NCBI GenBank assembly: GCA_012932295.1 | Contig: JAAONU010000014.1 | Coordinates: forward strand, 35,681,977 to 35,745,976 | Source of the DNA: Cyclina sinensis | Lineage: Eukaryota; Mollusca; Bivalvia; Venerida; Veneridae | DNA length: 64,000 nt | Direction of reading: 5' to 3' | In this document: in pieces, positions 1-13,120 of the stretch | How positions within the stretch are numbered: position 1 is the stretch's first letter | Layout of the letters: each line of letters opens with the position of its first letter | The notes under the pieces: model-generated | The model's input: the letters and a program-made list of their open reading frames with translations, nothing else | Told to the model about the DNA's origin: nothing | The model's database searches: none | Program-made: the position numbers and the translations under genes

Positions 1-2150
1 GCAGTAGAAATAGTAGATTAAAGGTGAAGTTGGCAGTAGCAGTAGATATCAGTGGTTAAATTGTTGACCTAGTTTACAGCCCTTACATCTTCAAAATCAC
101 TACCCTGCTGATTTTTTTCCCCGCTGTCGTGGCTCATACTTTTCTTTAGTAGGTTCTTTCGTGTATTTAATGATTTGTGTCTCTTCCGTCTGTAAGACAT
201 TTTTGTATGAATCAGTCGCATTCAAGAGCTAGATATTTAGTGTAGTTTGAATTGTGGTGAAGCAAATAGAACAACGATATAAGATGCAGCAAACAAAAAT
301 AGAACAACGATATAAGATACACCAAATGACAGCACGGTAGCAGATCTTGGTTAGCAAGATATATCAAACGATCTCATGGTAACAGAGCCATGATTACAGA
401 GCAAACCAAATGTCCGCGTGATAACAACAACAATTTTAAACGACAAGACAAATAAGAGTGTCTTCATTGAACAAAACAAGTGACTGCATTTGAAAACATT
501 ACTGAAATGTTAGAACACATTATGTGAATAAGCAAACGAAAGTCAGTTAGGTTGAACATTTGTTGGTTACAAAATAAAATTCCCATTTTAAATCCCTGAT
601 AGTATTAAGGTGCTTTTATTTAAAAAAAAACACCAAAATGACCGCAAGGTAACGGAGTCATGCCTATTAACCGTTCCATGCATATTTTGCATATCGCTAT
701 CCTATCAAGCTACATTTTTTTCTGCCTGCAGATATCTTTCAAAGACATACCTAGTGAAGTTTAAAGCCAAGTATCACATTGTAAATGCGGTTCTTTCTCT
801 TCAATATATGATTGTACAGTTTAAAATTTATAGAAAGAACGTTCACACTTGTAATCAATTATATTACATGTTGCATCTGTAGTTAGTTTAACTTGTTTAA
901 GTTTTGTCTTTTAAGATCAAGTGCATTCTGTTAACATGACTTTAAGACCATTATGTCGTTTGCAATGTTTTAGAAGCATAATTTTGTAAACGTGTGGTCA
1001 TGCATTGTGCTCTGAAGACATTGCGAACTCAATGTGTCAGTGTGATCATTCTGATGTGTTGCTGGAGCTGTACTACATGACATGTCACCAAATTAACACG
1101 TATTGTGCTCATATTTCTTAGATTTTCATGTGAGAAAACTTGTTGTCCACATAACGTCCGAGACGTGTAGGACTATGTCGTGATTTCATAGAACACGAAA
1201 TTTCAAAATAATCACTCATTTCATAATAAATTGTTTATTTTAGTTAATATTGTTATTCAGTTAAACAACTAAGAAGCGAGAAGGCTCAGTGCACATCTGC
1301 AGTTTCTAATATTTCGCCTGTGGAATTCACAGTAAGGAAATAGAGCTTTTAAGAAAATAACAACAAAAAAAAAACAACAATTTAACAGTTTGTCAAATGC
1401 TCAATGTATTGTTTTCTATTCTCTTCTGCTGATTGTCCGAGGCTGTTTGCAAAAGTCTTTTATAACAACATTCATAGCTAATCTCTCTTCAGAATTTTCG
1501 AAATGATCGAATAGTAATATCTAAAGTTTCTTTTGAATATCTAAGTTTATGTAGAAGTGTAAAGATAAAACAAGACATAATGCAAAGAATTTGGATAATA
1601 AATTGTTCAAACAACAAAATAATTCGTAAATAAGATTGCCTCATCTTGTTAAGAAATGTATGGCTTTTAGTCTTTTTAATCAAGCGTGATTTAAGGATTT
1701 CCGTTTATATCCAAAATATTGATGTTATGAATGTGTTTGTATAACAAAATAATTCGTAAATAAGATTGCCTCATCTTGTTAAGAAATGTAATGCTTTTAG
1801 TCTTTTTAATCAAGCGTGATTTAAGGATTCCCGTTTATATCCAAAATATTAATGTTATGATTGTGTTTGTATCGGATGTTGCTATCATTTCATTGAACTG
1901 TGCTTTTAACTGTATCTGTATTGTATAGTAACTTGTATATTTCACAGCCAGTCACGTAAATTGTCTAAGTGATAGCAGAGAACTAAAATCTCCTTAGAAA
2001 GAAACAATAGCTGTAAAGGGGAAAATGCAACTTAAAAGGAAAAAAGGAGCACTATAAACAAAGGCGTGAACACTGAGATTGAAGTTTTTATGTCTGTTCA
2101 AGATGAACCATGTAAACGGCGGCATTACGTCAAAAAATATTTTAACGTTT
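1..2150. repeat. Duplicated block, copy 1 (partner at about 15.7-17.2 kb)
   Basis: No gene is seen here. The first 60 bases are decayed units of the 'gcagtagcagtagatatcagtgg' minisatellite type found at 14.7-15.7 kb. From about 430 to 2150 the sequence aligns by eye, in the same order and orientation, with 15,830-17,175. Shared landmarks include 'aaaatgaccgcaaggtaac' near 632, a 'tacatctgtag'-like stretch near 880, the 'attcgtaaataagattgc' stretch near 1620, and the 'catgtaaacggcg' stretch near 2110. Many substitutions and small indels separate the copies, so the duplication is old. The open frames inside are short and not shared between copies, so I do not call them genes. Confidence 0.75.
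1613..1872. repeat. 130-bp direct tandem duplication
   Basis: The stretch starting 'aacaaaataattcgtaaat' at 1613 is repeated from 1743 with only a handful of differences, giving a period of 130 bp. The second large block (about 16,790-16,890) has a single copy of this segment. The tandem copy therefore arose after the large duplication, or was lost from the other block. Confidence 0.85.
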
Positions 2151-4824
2151 TCCATTCACTAATCACTGTTGTCGGAATAACACTATATGACTTAAGTGCG
2201 TCTCTGAAATAAAACTGAAAACGATCATGGGTGTCAATCATTCTGATAAAACATATGACCTACTTTAAATAACATGACTCATAATAAAGCAAAACATAAA
2301 TTGTCCAAAACTTTTGATTTCATTACGAATTATATATTTAGTTGTAAAATATATATCTTTTTTTTTCAATGACAAATAGAAACATAATCGGAAAAATGAC
2401 TGAAATTGGCGTTGAATCCAAAACAAACAAACAAACAAATGTCGTAACAGATGCCTTGAAGTCTCTGCCTAAGTTTACATTTTACTTCCTTTTACGTTTT
2501 AAATATAATTATAAAACCATATTTAAACACATAAATTCATTTGATACTCCTTTTTTTTCTGTCAGTCGCAAACATAAAGTTAAAACACGTGTTTTGGATA
2601 CTGTGGTTAATCGAAAAGTAAAAAAAAATGCAAAAACAGTGAGTCATGTGATAGTTACCGTCCAATCATCTTTCTTGAAATATGTGGTTAAATATATCAT
2701 TGTATGAACAGTTATAAGTATTATGTTCAAGGTTAGCTTTGTGAATAAGCTAGACACGTTCCGTTAAGAACTTGATATTCAACTTGACCTAGCTTCATTT
2801 TTAAAAGTACACTGTTACAGTATTGTTATGTCATCATTTACTATAATGAAATTGTGCCAAGACAAAAAGTACCAAAAAAATACAAATCATACAAGTATAT
2901 GCATGATTTAAGTACATACTTTATCCTTACTGTGCAATTAAAATTTGTTGAGTTGCATATGCTTTTTTTAACTCCCCTCATGACTGATTTACCATAGGTG
3001 GCGTGATACTTTAAAGTAGATAAACACAATGAATCCTTCGATACTTAAGTTTATAGGAGGTATTTAACATAAAAAGGACTTTTCGTGTATTTATTTCAAT
3101 TGCATTGATTTCTCAAGGCTACCCACGTCAACAAATATATCTTAGTGGTTTATTAACATATTACATCATACTTTCCTCTTTGAAAGGAAAGTGTCATTTT
3201 GGCGTTATTTAATACAGACCATAATTGACAATACAATATCAAATGATTAATGTATAAACTTCTGACACGAAGAAAATACTTGACACAAAGGAGTGCAAAG
3301 TCTTGGCACCGTTTGGTTTAATTTGCGTCACGATTACTTAAATTAATCTCAGCGTATTCATTACCAGCACTTTGCTCTTTCATAACATTTTACGCGACAT
3401 TTGCTAAATATGGTGCTTCCTTGACTATTTAAATTTAAAAAGAAACACTTTTCGAATATAAACATTGGAATGGTTTACATTTGAGCATAAGCAGACGGGT
3501 ACCTCATGATTCATAGTTACGTAAGCATTTTAACACAAATGTAAAGAATGAAAATAGACATGTGTTTTGTCTTTTATTGAACGACTTACGCAGGGCAAAT
3601 GCGTGTGTTAATGGTAAAAACATTAAAATATTTAATGATAAGAACAATATAAAAAATTCAATACTATTAATAATTGTGATCAGCACCTCTATTGTTTTAG
3701 ACATTTAGAAATCACGTATAAATAATAACAAATAATAATAATACGTACATAGCAAAAATACGTTAGGAGCTGACATTTACCATCTCATCGGGTAGACGAT
3801 AGGGCAGGACATGGTATAGAGGAATTGGTTGTTTTGCCTTGCAAGATTTTTTACACCCTGGCACTTGATCGGCTATTTTTGAATTGTAGTGAGATGATAC
3901 CTATGAACCCCGTAGCTATAAATAAATGTTGAGTTATTTAGGCCTTGGGTGTGACACCACTATATAGATTTCAAAGTGTTGGCAATCACTGCCTTAACAC
4001 TCACAAATCGTATATAATTCTAATCTTTACATAGATTATGCTACATTCACACTTCAAACATCAATACTCTTAGATCGACATTTTAATTTTTATATGATAA
4101 TAAGTTGATTTTAAAGGAATCAACAAAATCACAGCTTGTTTAACTCTGAAACCTAGTTTAAGTTTTATCATTAGTTCTGATACTTTCTATCTTTATCTAA
4201 TCTAAGTCTAAAATTTAACTTTGAAACCAACTGCTTTGGCATTCGAATCCTACTTGTTAAACAAAATATTAACAAAATATACTGTTCTATTTCCTCGATA
4301 AACGTAAGATAAAAAGATATTTTTGCACGGGAGTTTCCCTAAGAGCATTGTTAATTATATATTGTGTGAATTAATAAATTCGAGAATAGCATACAGAATC
4401 GTGCAAACGCGTCACATTAAAACAAATTGATCTAGATACGAATTCATTGATATCACGAAACCAAAAGTTAAAGCCAAACGTCAACACAAATTGTCACAAG
4501 TGCAACATTTGATCTATACTGAAGTGTCTTTCAGAGGGTATTGTAGATTTTTCAAGACAGACTATCTCCATTCCACCGCACCGGAAGCTGTAGACAATAA
4601 GATTTTTTTATCCTTTCATAATAAACTAAATTACAATAAGTCTGTCAGTTAAAGATAAATTCCTAATGCCTTAGTATTCTACATTCAGACATAGAAATTC
4701 AACCCTTTTCTTACAATTTTTGCACCTGTTGTGAAATTTAAACACAAAGTTTTGAGACTTTTAAGCACCCTACTATGTTATTTATTCATCAAAAAAGATA
4801 CTTTTGCACAAATAATAACATTAT
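2151..4824. other. AT-rich intergenic stretch, nothing recognised
   Basis: I see no coding exon, RNA gene or element ends. The longest plus-strand open frame (2369-2707) is Lys/Asn/Phe-rich, has no recognisable motif and matches what AT-rich non-coding DNA gives by chance. Confidence 0.5.
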
Positions 4825-5235
4825 GACTGTATTTGATTGGTCTTATATGCTTCAAAGCCTTCAAATATCATGAAGTGGTTGCCCTTATTTAGTGAAAAAG
4901 TCACCTATTGTGATTGAGGTCAGTAGGTTAAGGGTCAGGGTCACGGTCACCTTGAATTTGAAAATGGTTTTCGCTCAGTAACTCGAAACCAGTTGACCAA
5001 TAGCCTTCAAATTGTGTAGGGCACTGTCCGATAAAGTAGAAGACCCCGCTTTTGTTAGTAGGTCAAAGGTCAATTAATGATCACCTTGAATTTGAATTTG
5101 AAAAAAAGTTTCTGCTCAATAAGGCGAGTATTATTTGAGCCACAGCCTTCAGGCCTCATTATGTTGCTGTATTTATTGAGTGGAACACCGCTAATGTTTT
5201 TAAAGTCAGTATGTCAAAGATCAAGATAATTTTGC
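4825..5235. repeat. Tandem dispersed repeat ('aggtcaaaggtca' family)
   Basis: Two to three diverged units of roughly 130 bp repeat 'caccttgaatttga...ttgctcagtaa...gccttcaaat...gtgtagg...aggtcaaaggtca'; the 'ccttgaatttga' element recurs near 4952 and 5083. The style resembles the larger arrays at 53.3-54.3 kb and 57.5-58.3 kb: short GGTCA-rich units describing no protein. No coding potential is seen. Confidence 0.55.
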
Positions 5236-7104
5236 GAGATATTGTTGATCAACACGTCAATGAGAAATTACGTCGACGCTCTAACTGTTTTAGTTCAATG
5301 CATATTATACTGAACTTATACTTCAAATAACCTGTGTTAGAAGAAAAAATGTTGCAAGTGATTTGTGGTAGTAAAGTGAATTTTAACGCGATACATATAC
5401 GACCACTTTGAACGTCGACTATGTGTTGATTAAATACATTGAACAGATATTTTGTTCATCCATTGCGTAACTAGTACAATTTTCTCCAAAAGGCCCTTTA
5501 TCTTTCTGGTCATGAGCTCGCAAATATTTAGATTTTATTTTAGTAAATTATGTTCCTGCTTATGTTGTTTTAACCTATGACCATAGTATGGTTTCAAGTG
5601 ATCCTCATGTGACAATAACTCTAGATGTTATGAATAACTAAATAACATAAACCTACTTTTAACCGGTAATTTGTTGAGTGCACTCTCGAATGTAATTAAA
5701 TAGTTAAAATTACTAATTTTAAACTGATTACCATCGCAAACAAAATGTATGCAACGACAAAACAACGAATCAGATAGACTTCCGACTCTCATTAAAACGA
5801 GAGACTTTGTATACACAAAAACCAAAGGTCAACCAACACAGCTTTACGCAAATTATCAGTACGGCCATCTTCTGACTGACACAAAATAACAAATGTAATA
5901 TTTCAATAAAGAGACATTTTCTGCGTTTGATCTCAAGCAACTTTGTTTTCAAACACTTGATTTTTAAAAATTGCATTGCAAGTGTTGCACCATCTTACTT
6001 AATGCACACACGTCAATGAAGAGCACATGAAATTGGTCAATCTGTTTCCGAAAATAATAAACCAATAAAAGTAGAGCAAATGCAAAACAAAGATTGCATT
6101 AAAGATTATCAGTTTAGTTGTAAATACAATTTTCAACTCTTTAAAGTCCTTGATTCATCCGTCAGATAAATATATAATCATCTTGTCAAAGTCTTAAGTT
6201 GCTAACATTTTTCAAGACTCGAACATTGTCAACAAAGAAATGTAATGACGTAAGCACTATTTTGTCCTTAGGCATGACTGAACAATCTCGGTAAATGATT
6301 CTCGCTTTCAAAGCTAATTCCGGATATTCTTAAAAGCTGCTGTAATTTTTTTATTTAGGTTAACTTGTTTAATAAAAAGGACATTTTGCACGGATTGACA
6401 TTTTTAATGTTGGCCAAAACCTTGGTGTCATGCAAATCCAATGCCGTTTAAAGGGAGATAATTTTCTTTAAGTTTTCAATCGGTGATTCTCAGTTTTCTC
6501 TCTTACATTAAGACAAACTGAAGAAATCGAGAAACAAAATCATCTAAAAACGCTTTTCAATTAATTCTAACTTAAGGAAAAAGAACAATATAATTCTGTA
6601 AAATTTTCATTAAGAAATAAAGAAAATGAGCAGACACCGAAAATCTATAAATTTCAATATGATAACTATTGTTAAGCAAATAACAATGATATCAAAACCT
6701 AGTTAGTTTAGACAATGAATCATTAAATCGTGTACTAAACAAGTTGTTCATGTTCCATGAATATGACCATTCCTTCTAGTTCAGTAAGATCTTCTTCTTC
6801 TGTAATTAGATATTTTAGTGCTGTTTCGTTTGCATTGTCAATTTCTACGTCTAAAGAACAAGACTGCGCCATTATCAGTCATTGTATCTAACAGCAATGT
6901 ATTAATACAGCTTCAAAGTAAATCGAGACAAAAGTTTACATATCAACCTGTTACCCACTGATTAAATCGGGTTCTCAATATATGACTGATATTTTACAGC
7001 GTAGACTGAATTCATTTAAATAGACACACACAAAATGTTTCAATTTTACGAACACTGTGAGGAGCTTATTTATTTATGAAGAAAACTGCCTTAACAAGTC
7101 AAAT
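5236..7104. other. Intergenic stretch, nothing recognised
   Basis: AT-rich sequence with no credible exon, tRNA or element boundary. It lies just beyond the 3' end of the minus-strand HSPA12-like pseudogene and may include its former 3' UTR. Confidence 0.45.
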
Positions 7105-9120
7105 TTACTTTGAGTTCCTATACACATGGTCAAGGCAGTTGAATTGTGCCCTCGTCTGTGTGCCTGTAGTACCATGCACCGATCTCACTTCAAAAACAGT
7201 TCCTCCTAAAACGAGACCTGTAGATGCACTTCCTAATTTCTCAAAGCGATCCCTATAATCAACATTTATGTCATCCAGTAGAATGCAATCAGGTTTGTGG
7301 ACAAATGTTGGGTTGCCATTTGGGGATGCGAACAATTTCAACGAGTCATGACCATTAATAGGGCAATAGCTCTTCATATCCGATAGCTTATTTTCGGAAA
7401 CAGATTGACCAATTTCAATCAGCTTACCAAAACCATCTCTTACCTGATGTTCGCCGTCATGAAATATGAATCGTTCCTTTGGATATTTTTTTTCAAATCA
7501 AATGTCTTATACATTTTCAAACCATATGTATATTTTGCGATTCTGGACGTAAGATTTTATGGACAGTTATATCAACTGTTTCACCTAGAACATGAAAACA
7601 AAGTTCATCTTTTACAGGAACTTCAAGGCAGTTAATAAAATACACTCTTTGAAAGACACAACGTGTATGAAGGGAATTATATTGTGCCATGTTTTTCCAA
7701 GTATCCCAATATACTTTTGTGCACAAGTTATTGTTTATTATTAAGAATAGCCTTTTTATACCTGTGAGTCGTGATAGTTACCATCTTATACCTACATGGA
7801 TACATTTATGAATCGTTAAAATATTTTAAGTCCCATTTTTTATTGGTAACATTTTTCTTTTACTGGAAGTATTTCTATACATAGCAGTAGATAAATGAAT
7901 TGCTAGTATTTTACTCGTTGAAGGTTACCCATTATTTTAGTGATACTAATTTTTAAGAAAAGTTTATTTCTATACATTTAGGGGTAAACCTTTATAGCTG
8001 CATCTCTCATAAATTGTTTGGCACCTTCATCCCATATGACAGGAATTGTTAGGACCCATCTTATTTCATGTTTGTCCACACCACAACCGGCCATTCTACT
8101 GTTGCACGACTCCATCATATGATTCATCAGGTAGTGGATGGCAGAAGCAAAGATATCCATAGCGAACATTTCTTTTCCAGTGTCATCTTTTATCTTCGTT
8201 GTTCGATGGACCTCCTGAAATAATGTGCAGAATTGAATCAAGAATCGTTTTACTTGACGTTTAAACTATCTGGCTACCGCGTAGAAAATAAGATCTTCAA
8301 GGTGGAGTAAAAAATCAGTGAACTTGTTCGTTTAAATCGTGCATTTTTTCTCTTGGGTGTACGTTCAACTAGTCGAAACGACGGCACAGTACATTCGACT
8401 TAGTCGAAGCACTATTTCATTTATCTGAGAATTTATAACTCCAAGGGACACGACATTATTACGTCGTAAACATAGTTCACCAAGTTAAAATGGTTTTATC
8501 AATTTATTGTAAGTTGTTTTGTTTTATGCTGTTTAATTCGAACACACTGCCTTATGTTTACTAGGTTCTTATGCTGTTTTAAAATTCATGCTTTCATGTA
8601 TTTTTGTCTGGTTGCTATTTTCGTGATATGTATTTTTATGTTTTTAATTAAATAGTTTCTGTAAAGCACTATTGAACATGTTTTAAGCATGAATAAGAGT
8701 GCTATATAAATTTGGCATAATAATAAATAATAATGATAAAATATGTAGATAATCAACAGTCCCTAGCTGTGATAACACAAATGAGCCAAACTATGTTAAT
8801 TTAAATTCTAAAAATCTGAAACTTGAAAAAATAAGACTTGCCTTAGGATCATACAGAATCATCTTGAACCTTCTAAAATAGAACCAGTCTTGGTGCTCAT
8901 TGTCCAGTTCCAGGTCGCTATATCGATCTTCAGCTTCGAACTCACGAATAAAACTGTCCATTTGGTCGGAAAAGTATACATGAAGAAGTTTTCAGGGAGG
9001 TGGACGCCCTAGATCCTGTGGACCATGAGCTTGCACACACTCGGAAAGGGTCCTGCTCGAACTCGCGACTGAACGAAAAGGCATATTAAGAGTAGGTCGT
9101 GCCGAAATCAATTAAAGCAG
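7105..9120 (-). pseudogene. HSPA12-like Hsp70 pseudogene
   Basis: Read on the minus strand, pieces of an HSPA12-type Hsp70 (an ATPase-fold chaperone relative) follow one another in family order. Piece 1 (9120-8842) has ALIDFGTTYS, then TAA (9088-9086), then YAFSF, which is the phosphate-1 loop with its usual Gly replaced by a stop. It continues with SLKT...ILF...GQFYS, changes frame near 8944, and resumes EFEAEDRYSDL...DWFYFRRFKMILYDPK. Piece 2 (8214-7990) carries the IRWVLTIPVIWDEGAKQFMR motif. Piece 3 starts at 7584 with the phosphate-2 motif GETVDITVHKI, jumps to the C-terminal SRIAKYTYG motif, is frameshifted again in an A-run near 7490, and runs to a stop at 7105. About 150-200 residues of the nucleotide-binding domain are missing between the two motifs. 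The intron between pieces 1 and 2 has a GC donor. Residue identities are read directly; the family call comes from motif order. It is very unlikely to be a functional gene unless the assembly is faulty at several sites. Confidence 0.85.
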
Positions 9121-10779
9121 CTAGTGGAGAGCGTGCTCACTCAGCATGGTGATTTTTTTTCTGCTAAAAATAACGTTTTCTAAAAAATAAATATTGCCGA
9201 TATTTGACATTGATTTAAGAGTAATATATCTATAGACTGCTGTAGTAGTGCTTTGACCAAATTTCTTGTTGATACGAGTACAGGTCTTTTAGAGATCCGG
9301 CTGAGGACTTCAGCACTTTATGCTACCACTGGTGCAGTCATATTATTTTAGACATGCAGGCAACAAAGTAATCATTAATTTGTCATGAAATGTAGTAGTT
9401 CTTACAATTTTGTTCTGGGTTCAGACCTTGCGTGCTAGAACTACTTCAACGTAGTTTGTACCGGTAGAGCATTCAAATGGTGTCAAATATCAAAGTTACG
9501 TAATAAAAATGAACGACGGAAAACTACGATAATCTGACATAAAATTTCATCCTGGATGTATGCTATAAAGACGCCGTTCATAAGAGGATGAGGTATCAGA
9601 CAGAAGTGAAAAATAAAAGAAACAGAAATATGATGAGAAAATATCAATTTTGTTAAATATCTAAGTCAATTTGAAATCGCTTAGAAGAACCAATTGATTG
9701 AAACAGTATCGTCAAGGACAAAATAATGCACCTGGTATGTCTGTAAGTAACGTCCGCTCAAAGCAAGATTTGTAAGAGTGAGATGCAACAGAACCTAAGC
9801 TGAATGTCTCTAATCAATTTACTTACCTGTATTATTTTCAATCTTTTCTTTTCACTCGATAGTTTTCACATAAACTCTGGTACTGAGTACTGCTATTTAT
9901 TGACAAATTCAAACTTTTTACTTTAAAAACAAACACAAACAACTAATCTAATAACAAGAAGGTGAAATAACTTGTATAAAGAAACAAAGGCAATCCTGAA
10001 GATACATACTGAATCCAGTTCAAATTTCTTTTGCACGTTTCTCGATTGTCCAACTCTTTGTGAGTTTAAACTATGAGGAAAGTAACTGCACATTTAACTA
10101 TGTGTTTTTAACAATAAACTTGCACATTGCCTACGTGGGGCCATATTAAGAATATATTAGGCCTTGTGTGCCCATTCTTTTTTATTCTCATTTTATTTCT
10201 ATTTATTTAATATTTATTTATTTTGTACATTTCTTCAAAAGAATACACATGCAAAAATTACATTTTTATTATAATCACGTACTGTCTGTAGTTATACTAA
10301 TAACTTTAACATTAGCAACGAAGAACAATCCTCATTTCATTCTATTCATACAGTATATTTACAGGTGTACATAACAACTTTAATATACTATTTAAGCTTG
10401 TAAGACCTATAATGTTTTTATTTCTGGATGAAATAATCAAAGCTACAATTACCATGGCCAGTCCCGCATTTGCAACACAGCAAGACAGGACTGCAGAAAT
10501 CACACTATATAATAGCTATACCGTTAACGATTTGTTTCTTCTGTAAACTAAAATAACACAAAAGATCATCATAAACAATAATAATAACTGTAAAAAGACT
10601 ACAAGTTTATTCAGAGAGAAAAACGTCCAAAGCAACAATAATGCACACGTCCCAGTTAAACAATAAAGTAGAAAATGTGCTCAGAGGACACGTGTTCCCC
10701 CAGGGAGATTGTGTCAGTTCCCAAGGCAATGGATAGGGTGTGGGTTGTCAAGATTCTGCAAACTTAACTGAAAACCCCT
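9121..10779. other. Intergenic stretch, nothing recognised
   Basis: This lies upstream of the HSPA12-like piece, which begins right after an acceptor-like 'ccactag' at the piece's edge. An earlier exon with the start codon would be expected here, but I could not identify one. No other gene or element is supported. Confidence 0.4.
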
Positions 10780-10789
10780 AGGTGCTTTA

Positions 10790-11185
10790 TTCACTAAACC
10801 AAGGGCTAAAACTCTGTTCTCTATTGAAGGTTTAAGACGAAAAGCCCCAGCTGCGCAACGCCATTTGCAATTCTATATCCCTGTGAAGTTTTATAACTGT
10901 AAGTCTAATAGTGTTGGCTGAGCGCACGACACAAACATTTTGATAGTTATTTTGATTATTTGGGGGTCAAAACTCTGCTCTCCCTGGAAGGATGAAGACG
11001 AGAAAACCAGGTGCGCAACTGAACTGGCTGATCTAGACCCTAAGTGTAAAAGTAGAGGCTCGACGTGCGACGCAAACTTTCGGACAGACAAACAAACGGA
11101 CAAGAGCAAATCTTGTAAAAGTGATTGCTGAATGCGCGACGCAAACTTTCGAACAGACAAACAAACGGACAAGAGCAAATCTAAG
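10790..11185. repeat. Degenerate dispersed repeat, partly tandem
   Basis: 'aaaactctgttctctattga' (about 10,808) recurs as 'aaaactctgctctccctgga' (about 10,967), each followed by a 'gcgcaac' stretch. The sequence 'gcgacgcaaactttcg' occurs at about 11,068 and 11,138, each followed by 'acagacaaacaaacggacaa'. It reads as two to three worn copies of one dispersed repeat. Short open frames on both strands here are by-products of the repeat. Confidence 0.6.
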
Positions 11186-11601
11186 TGCCTATCTAAAAGG
11201 GGCACAAAAAAGACAACAAAAGCAGAACTAAACAAATGATTGCAGAATATCGTGTTAAATGATTAGGTTTTAAAAAACTTTTATGATACCAAGTAACCAT
11301 AAATAACTCAGCTGTGTATGTAAATTATATATTAAAATCCCTTTAATCCTTTAGTTTACAAAATATTCTGCAACCTGTACGTTTTTCATTTGTCAGTCCG
11401 TGTAACTATATTCTTAGCGGACAATGTTTAATAATTCTATTTTGGTAAAAATAAGTGTTCATCAGACAATTCAGATTCTTCCCGGATTGATTTGAGTTCT
11501 TTAAAAACATAAAGAATATGTTTGGATACGACCTGACGACATTTAGTGTCTACAGTCGGTAAGAGTTATTAAACAGTTCAACCACAAGTCTGTAGATTTG
11601 T

Positions 11602-13085
11602 CTAAGTACAGTCCGGGTAGAATTTGTTATGTTCCACTTTTGGGTCATCATTCCTGGTGAACGCATACAAAGTTCCACCGCATTTATAACATTTAACCAT
11701 GTCGTACCTACCTGAAATTGAGAGGAAATGCTGTGATTGAGAAGAAATGGCAAGTTTAAAACTCCTGTAACGCTTATTTTGTATGATCTAAACTAAACTA
11801 TATCTTCAAAATCGCCATTAATACAACCAGAATTGTCTGTCCCACAACACCGTATATTTCCGTATACTAGAACAGGGTATGGTCATTTACACTTAATATA
11901 GCACATCTAGGCGTGTAATCTGATATAATTTATTGCTCGCACTTGCTGTAAAATTTTAATTACAATCACCGAGTTCGAGACTCTGATTTCTATTTATTGT
12001 AATCTGTTAGACATTTGGCGCGTCGTGAATGTCAATGAGTATAACTTGTAAAATAAGTAACAAAAATCGGAATTTTTCTATCTAAAAATAGCATAAAGCT
12101 GTATAGTTCGGCCGGCTTGCATTCCATGAGGGACGAACGACAACTCTGCATGGATATCAATAGAAAATAAACAAATAATAAAATCAAAATAATGAGTTTG
12201 ATACATAAATTCCAGTTTTACATTTTACAGAACGTTTTTTTTATTGAAGCTAGATTACTAGTACAAAGAATATCACACCATTTAAAGCAGATAGACATAC
12301 ATATAGACATACATTACAGTTTAAATGAAAGTAAAACTTTTGGCGATTGTATAATATAATTATGTCGAAACATTCTGTTCTGTACTTTAAAGATAACATG
12401 GTAAAAGTTACCTTGATAAATCATGCCTGCTTCTGCCATTTGTTCTGCTGAAGGTCTCTCGTGCGGCCATTTTTTATCTCCAAGAAAAGTTTTTAGTCGC
12501 TCGTCATAATCCTCGTATTTACTCATTCTGACCACTGGCCTCTCATTTAATGATCCGGTCGGGATGATTGTCTCTATTTTCCCAAAGCCGTCATTACTTT
12601 CTTGCATATATGTACCAAATGACCTGTTATTTTGTTGTGTTTGCACCACGTCGGGTGCAGATGCTGCTGCATGAGATTCCACATCTTCCTTATTAGCAGA
12701 CGGATTTTCCCTTTTATTTCGACTTTCACTACTCCTGTTTGACGGTACTTGCGCCTCGTATTTCTCGAATTGCTGGGAACTGTATGGACTACTCTCCTCC
12801 TTCCCCGAGTCTGACCCAGAATCCGAGTCTGTCCCTGCACATTGGTAAAAATAGTCTCCTTGTATTGCAGAAAGCTTTAATTGGTGTTGCTCTCTGGGAA
12901 CTTCTGGTGTGCGTTTTTGTTCAAATGTCCTCTTTCCCACCGCTATTTGTCTTTCTTGGGCGTTAAAAGTAGTTTCATATTGTTGATTATAGATAATACT
13001 TTGTCTATTGTCTGTCTCCACTATTGAATCTAGATCATAATTTCTCTCCATTGCTGCTATCTCGGGTTCGGGACGGAGACAGTTC
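11602..13085 (-). CDS. BIR-domain (IAP-like) protein, two exons
   Basis: BIR domains bind zinc and usually contact caspases or their regulators. On the minus strand, exon 13085-12412 begins after an acceptor (tttatttcag). The first Met is at 13051, and the exon ends at a 'caag|gtaact' donor. Exon 11711 onward begins after 'caatttcag' and stops at 11602. The joined phase is consistent and gives 249 residues. Residues 1-180 are a low-complexity Ser/Glu/Gln-rich tail without a recognised domain. Residues 185-248 form one BIR: RLKTF, then WPHERPSAEQMAEAGMIYQG, then CYKC, DDPKVEH and C, matching CX2CX16HX6C exactly. There is no RING or CARD. The exon stays open upstream of the Met, so a 5' exon, perhaps with another BIR, may exist. 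BIR/IAP genes are expanded in bivalves (family knowledge). The domain call is firm; expression and completeness are not. Confidence 0.8.
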
Positions 13086-13120
13086 TGAAATAAAAATACA
13101 AGGTGCAATTATAATAGTAA

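Noticed and set aside
2369..2707. 112-codon plus-strand frame
   Set aside because: AT-driven composition, no motif, no splice context, and it lies in sequence that looks non-coding.
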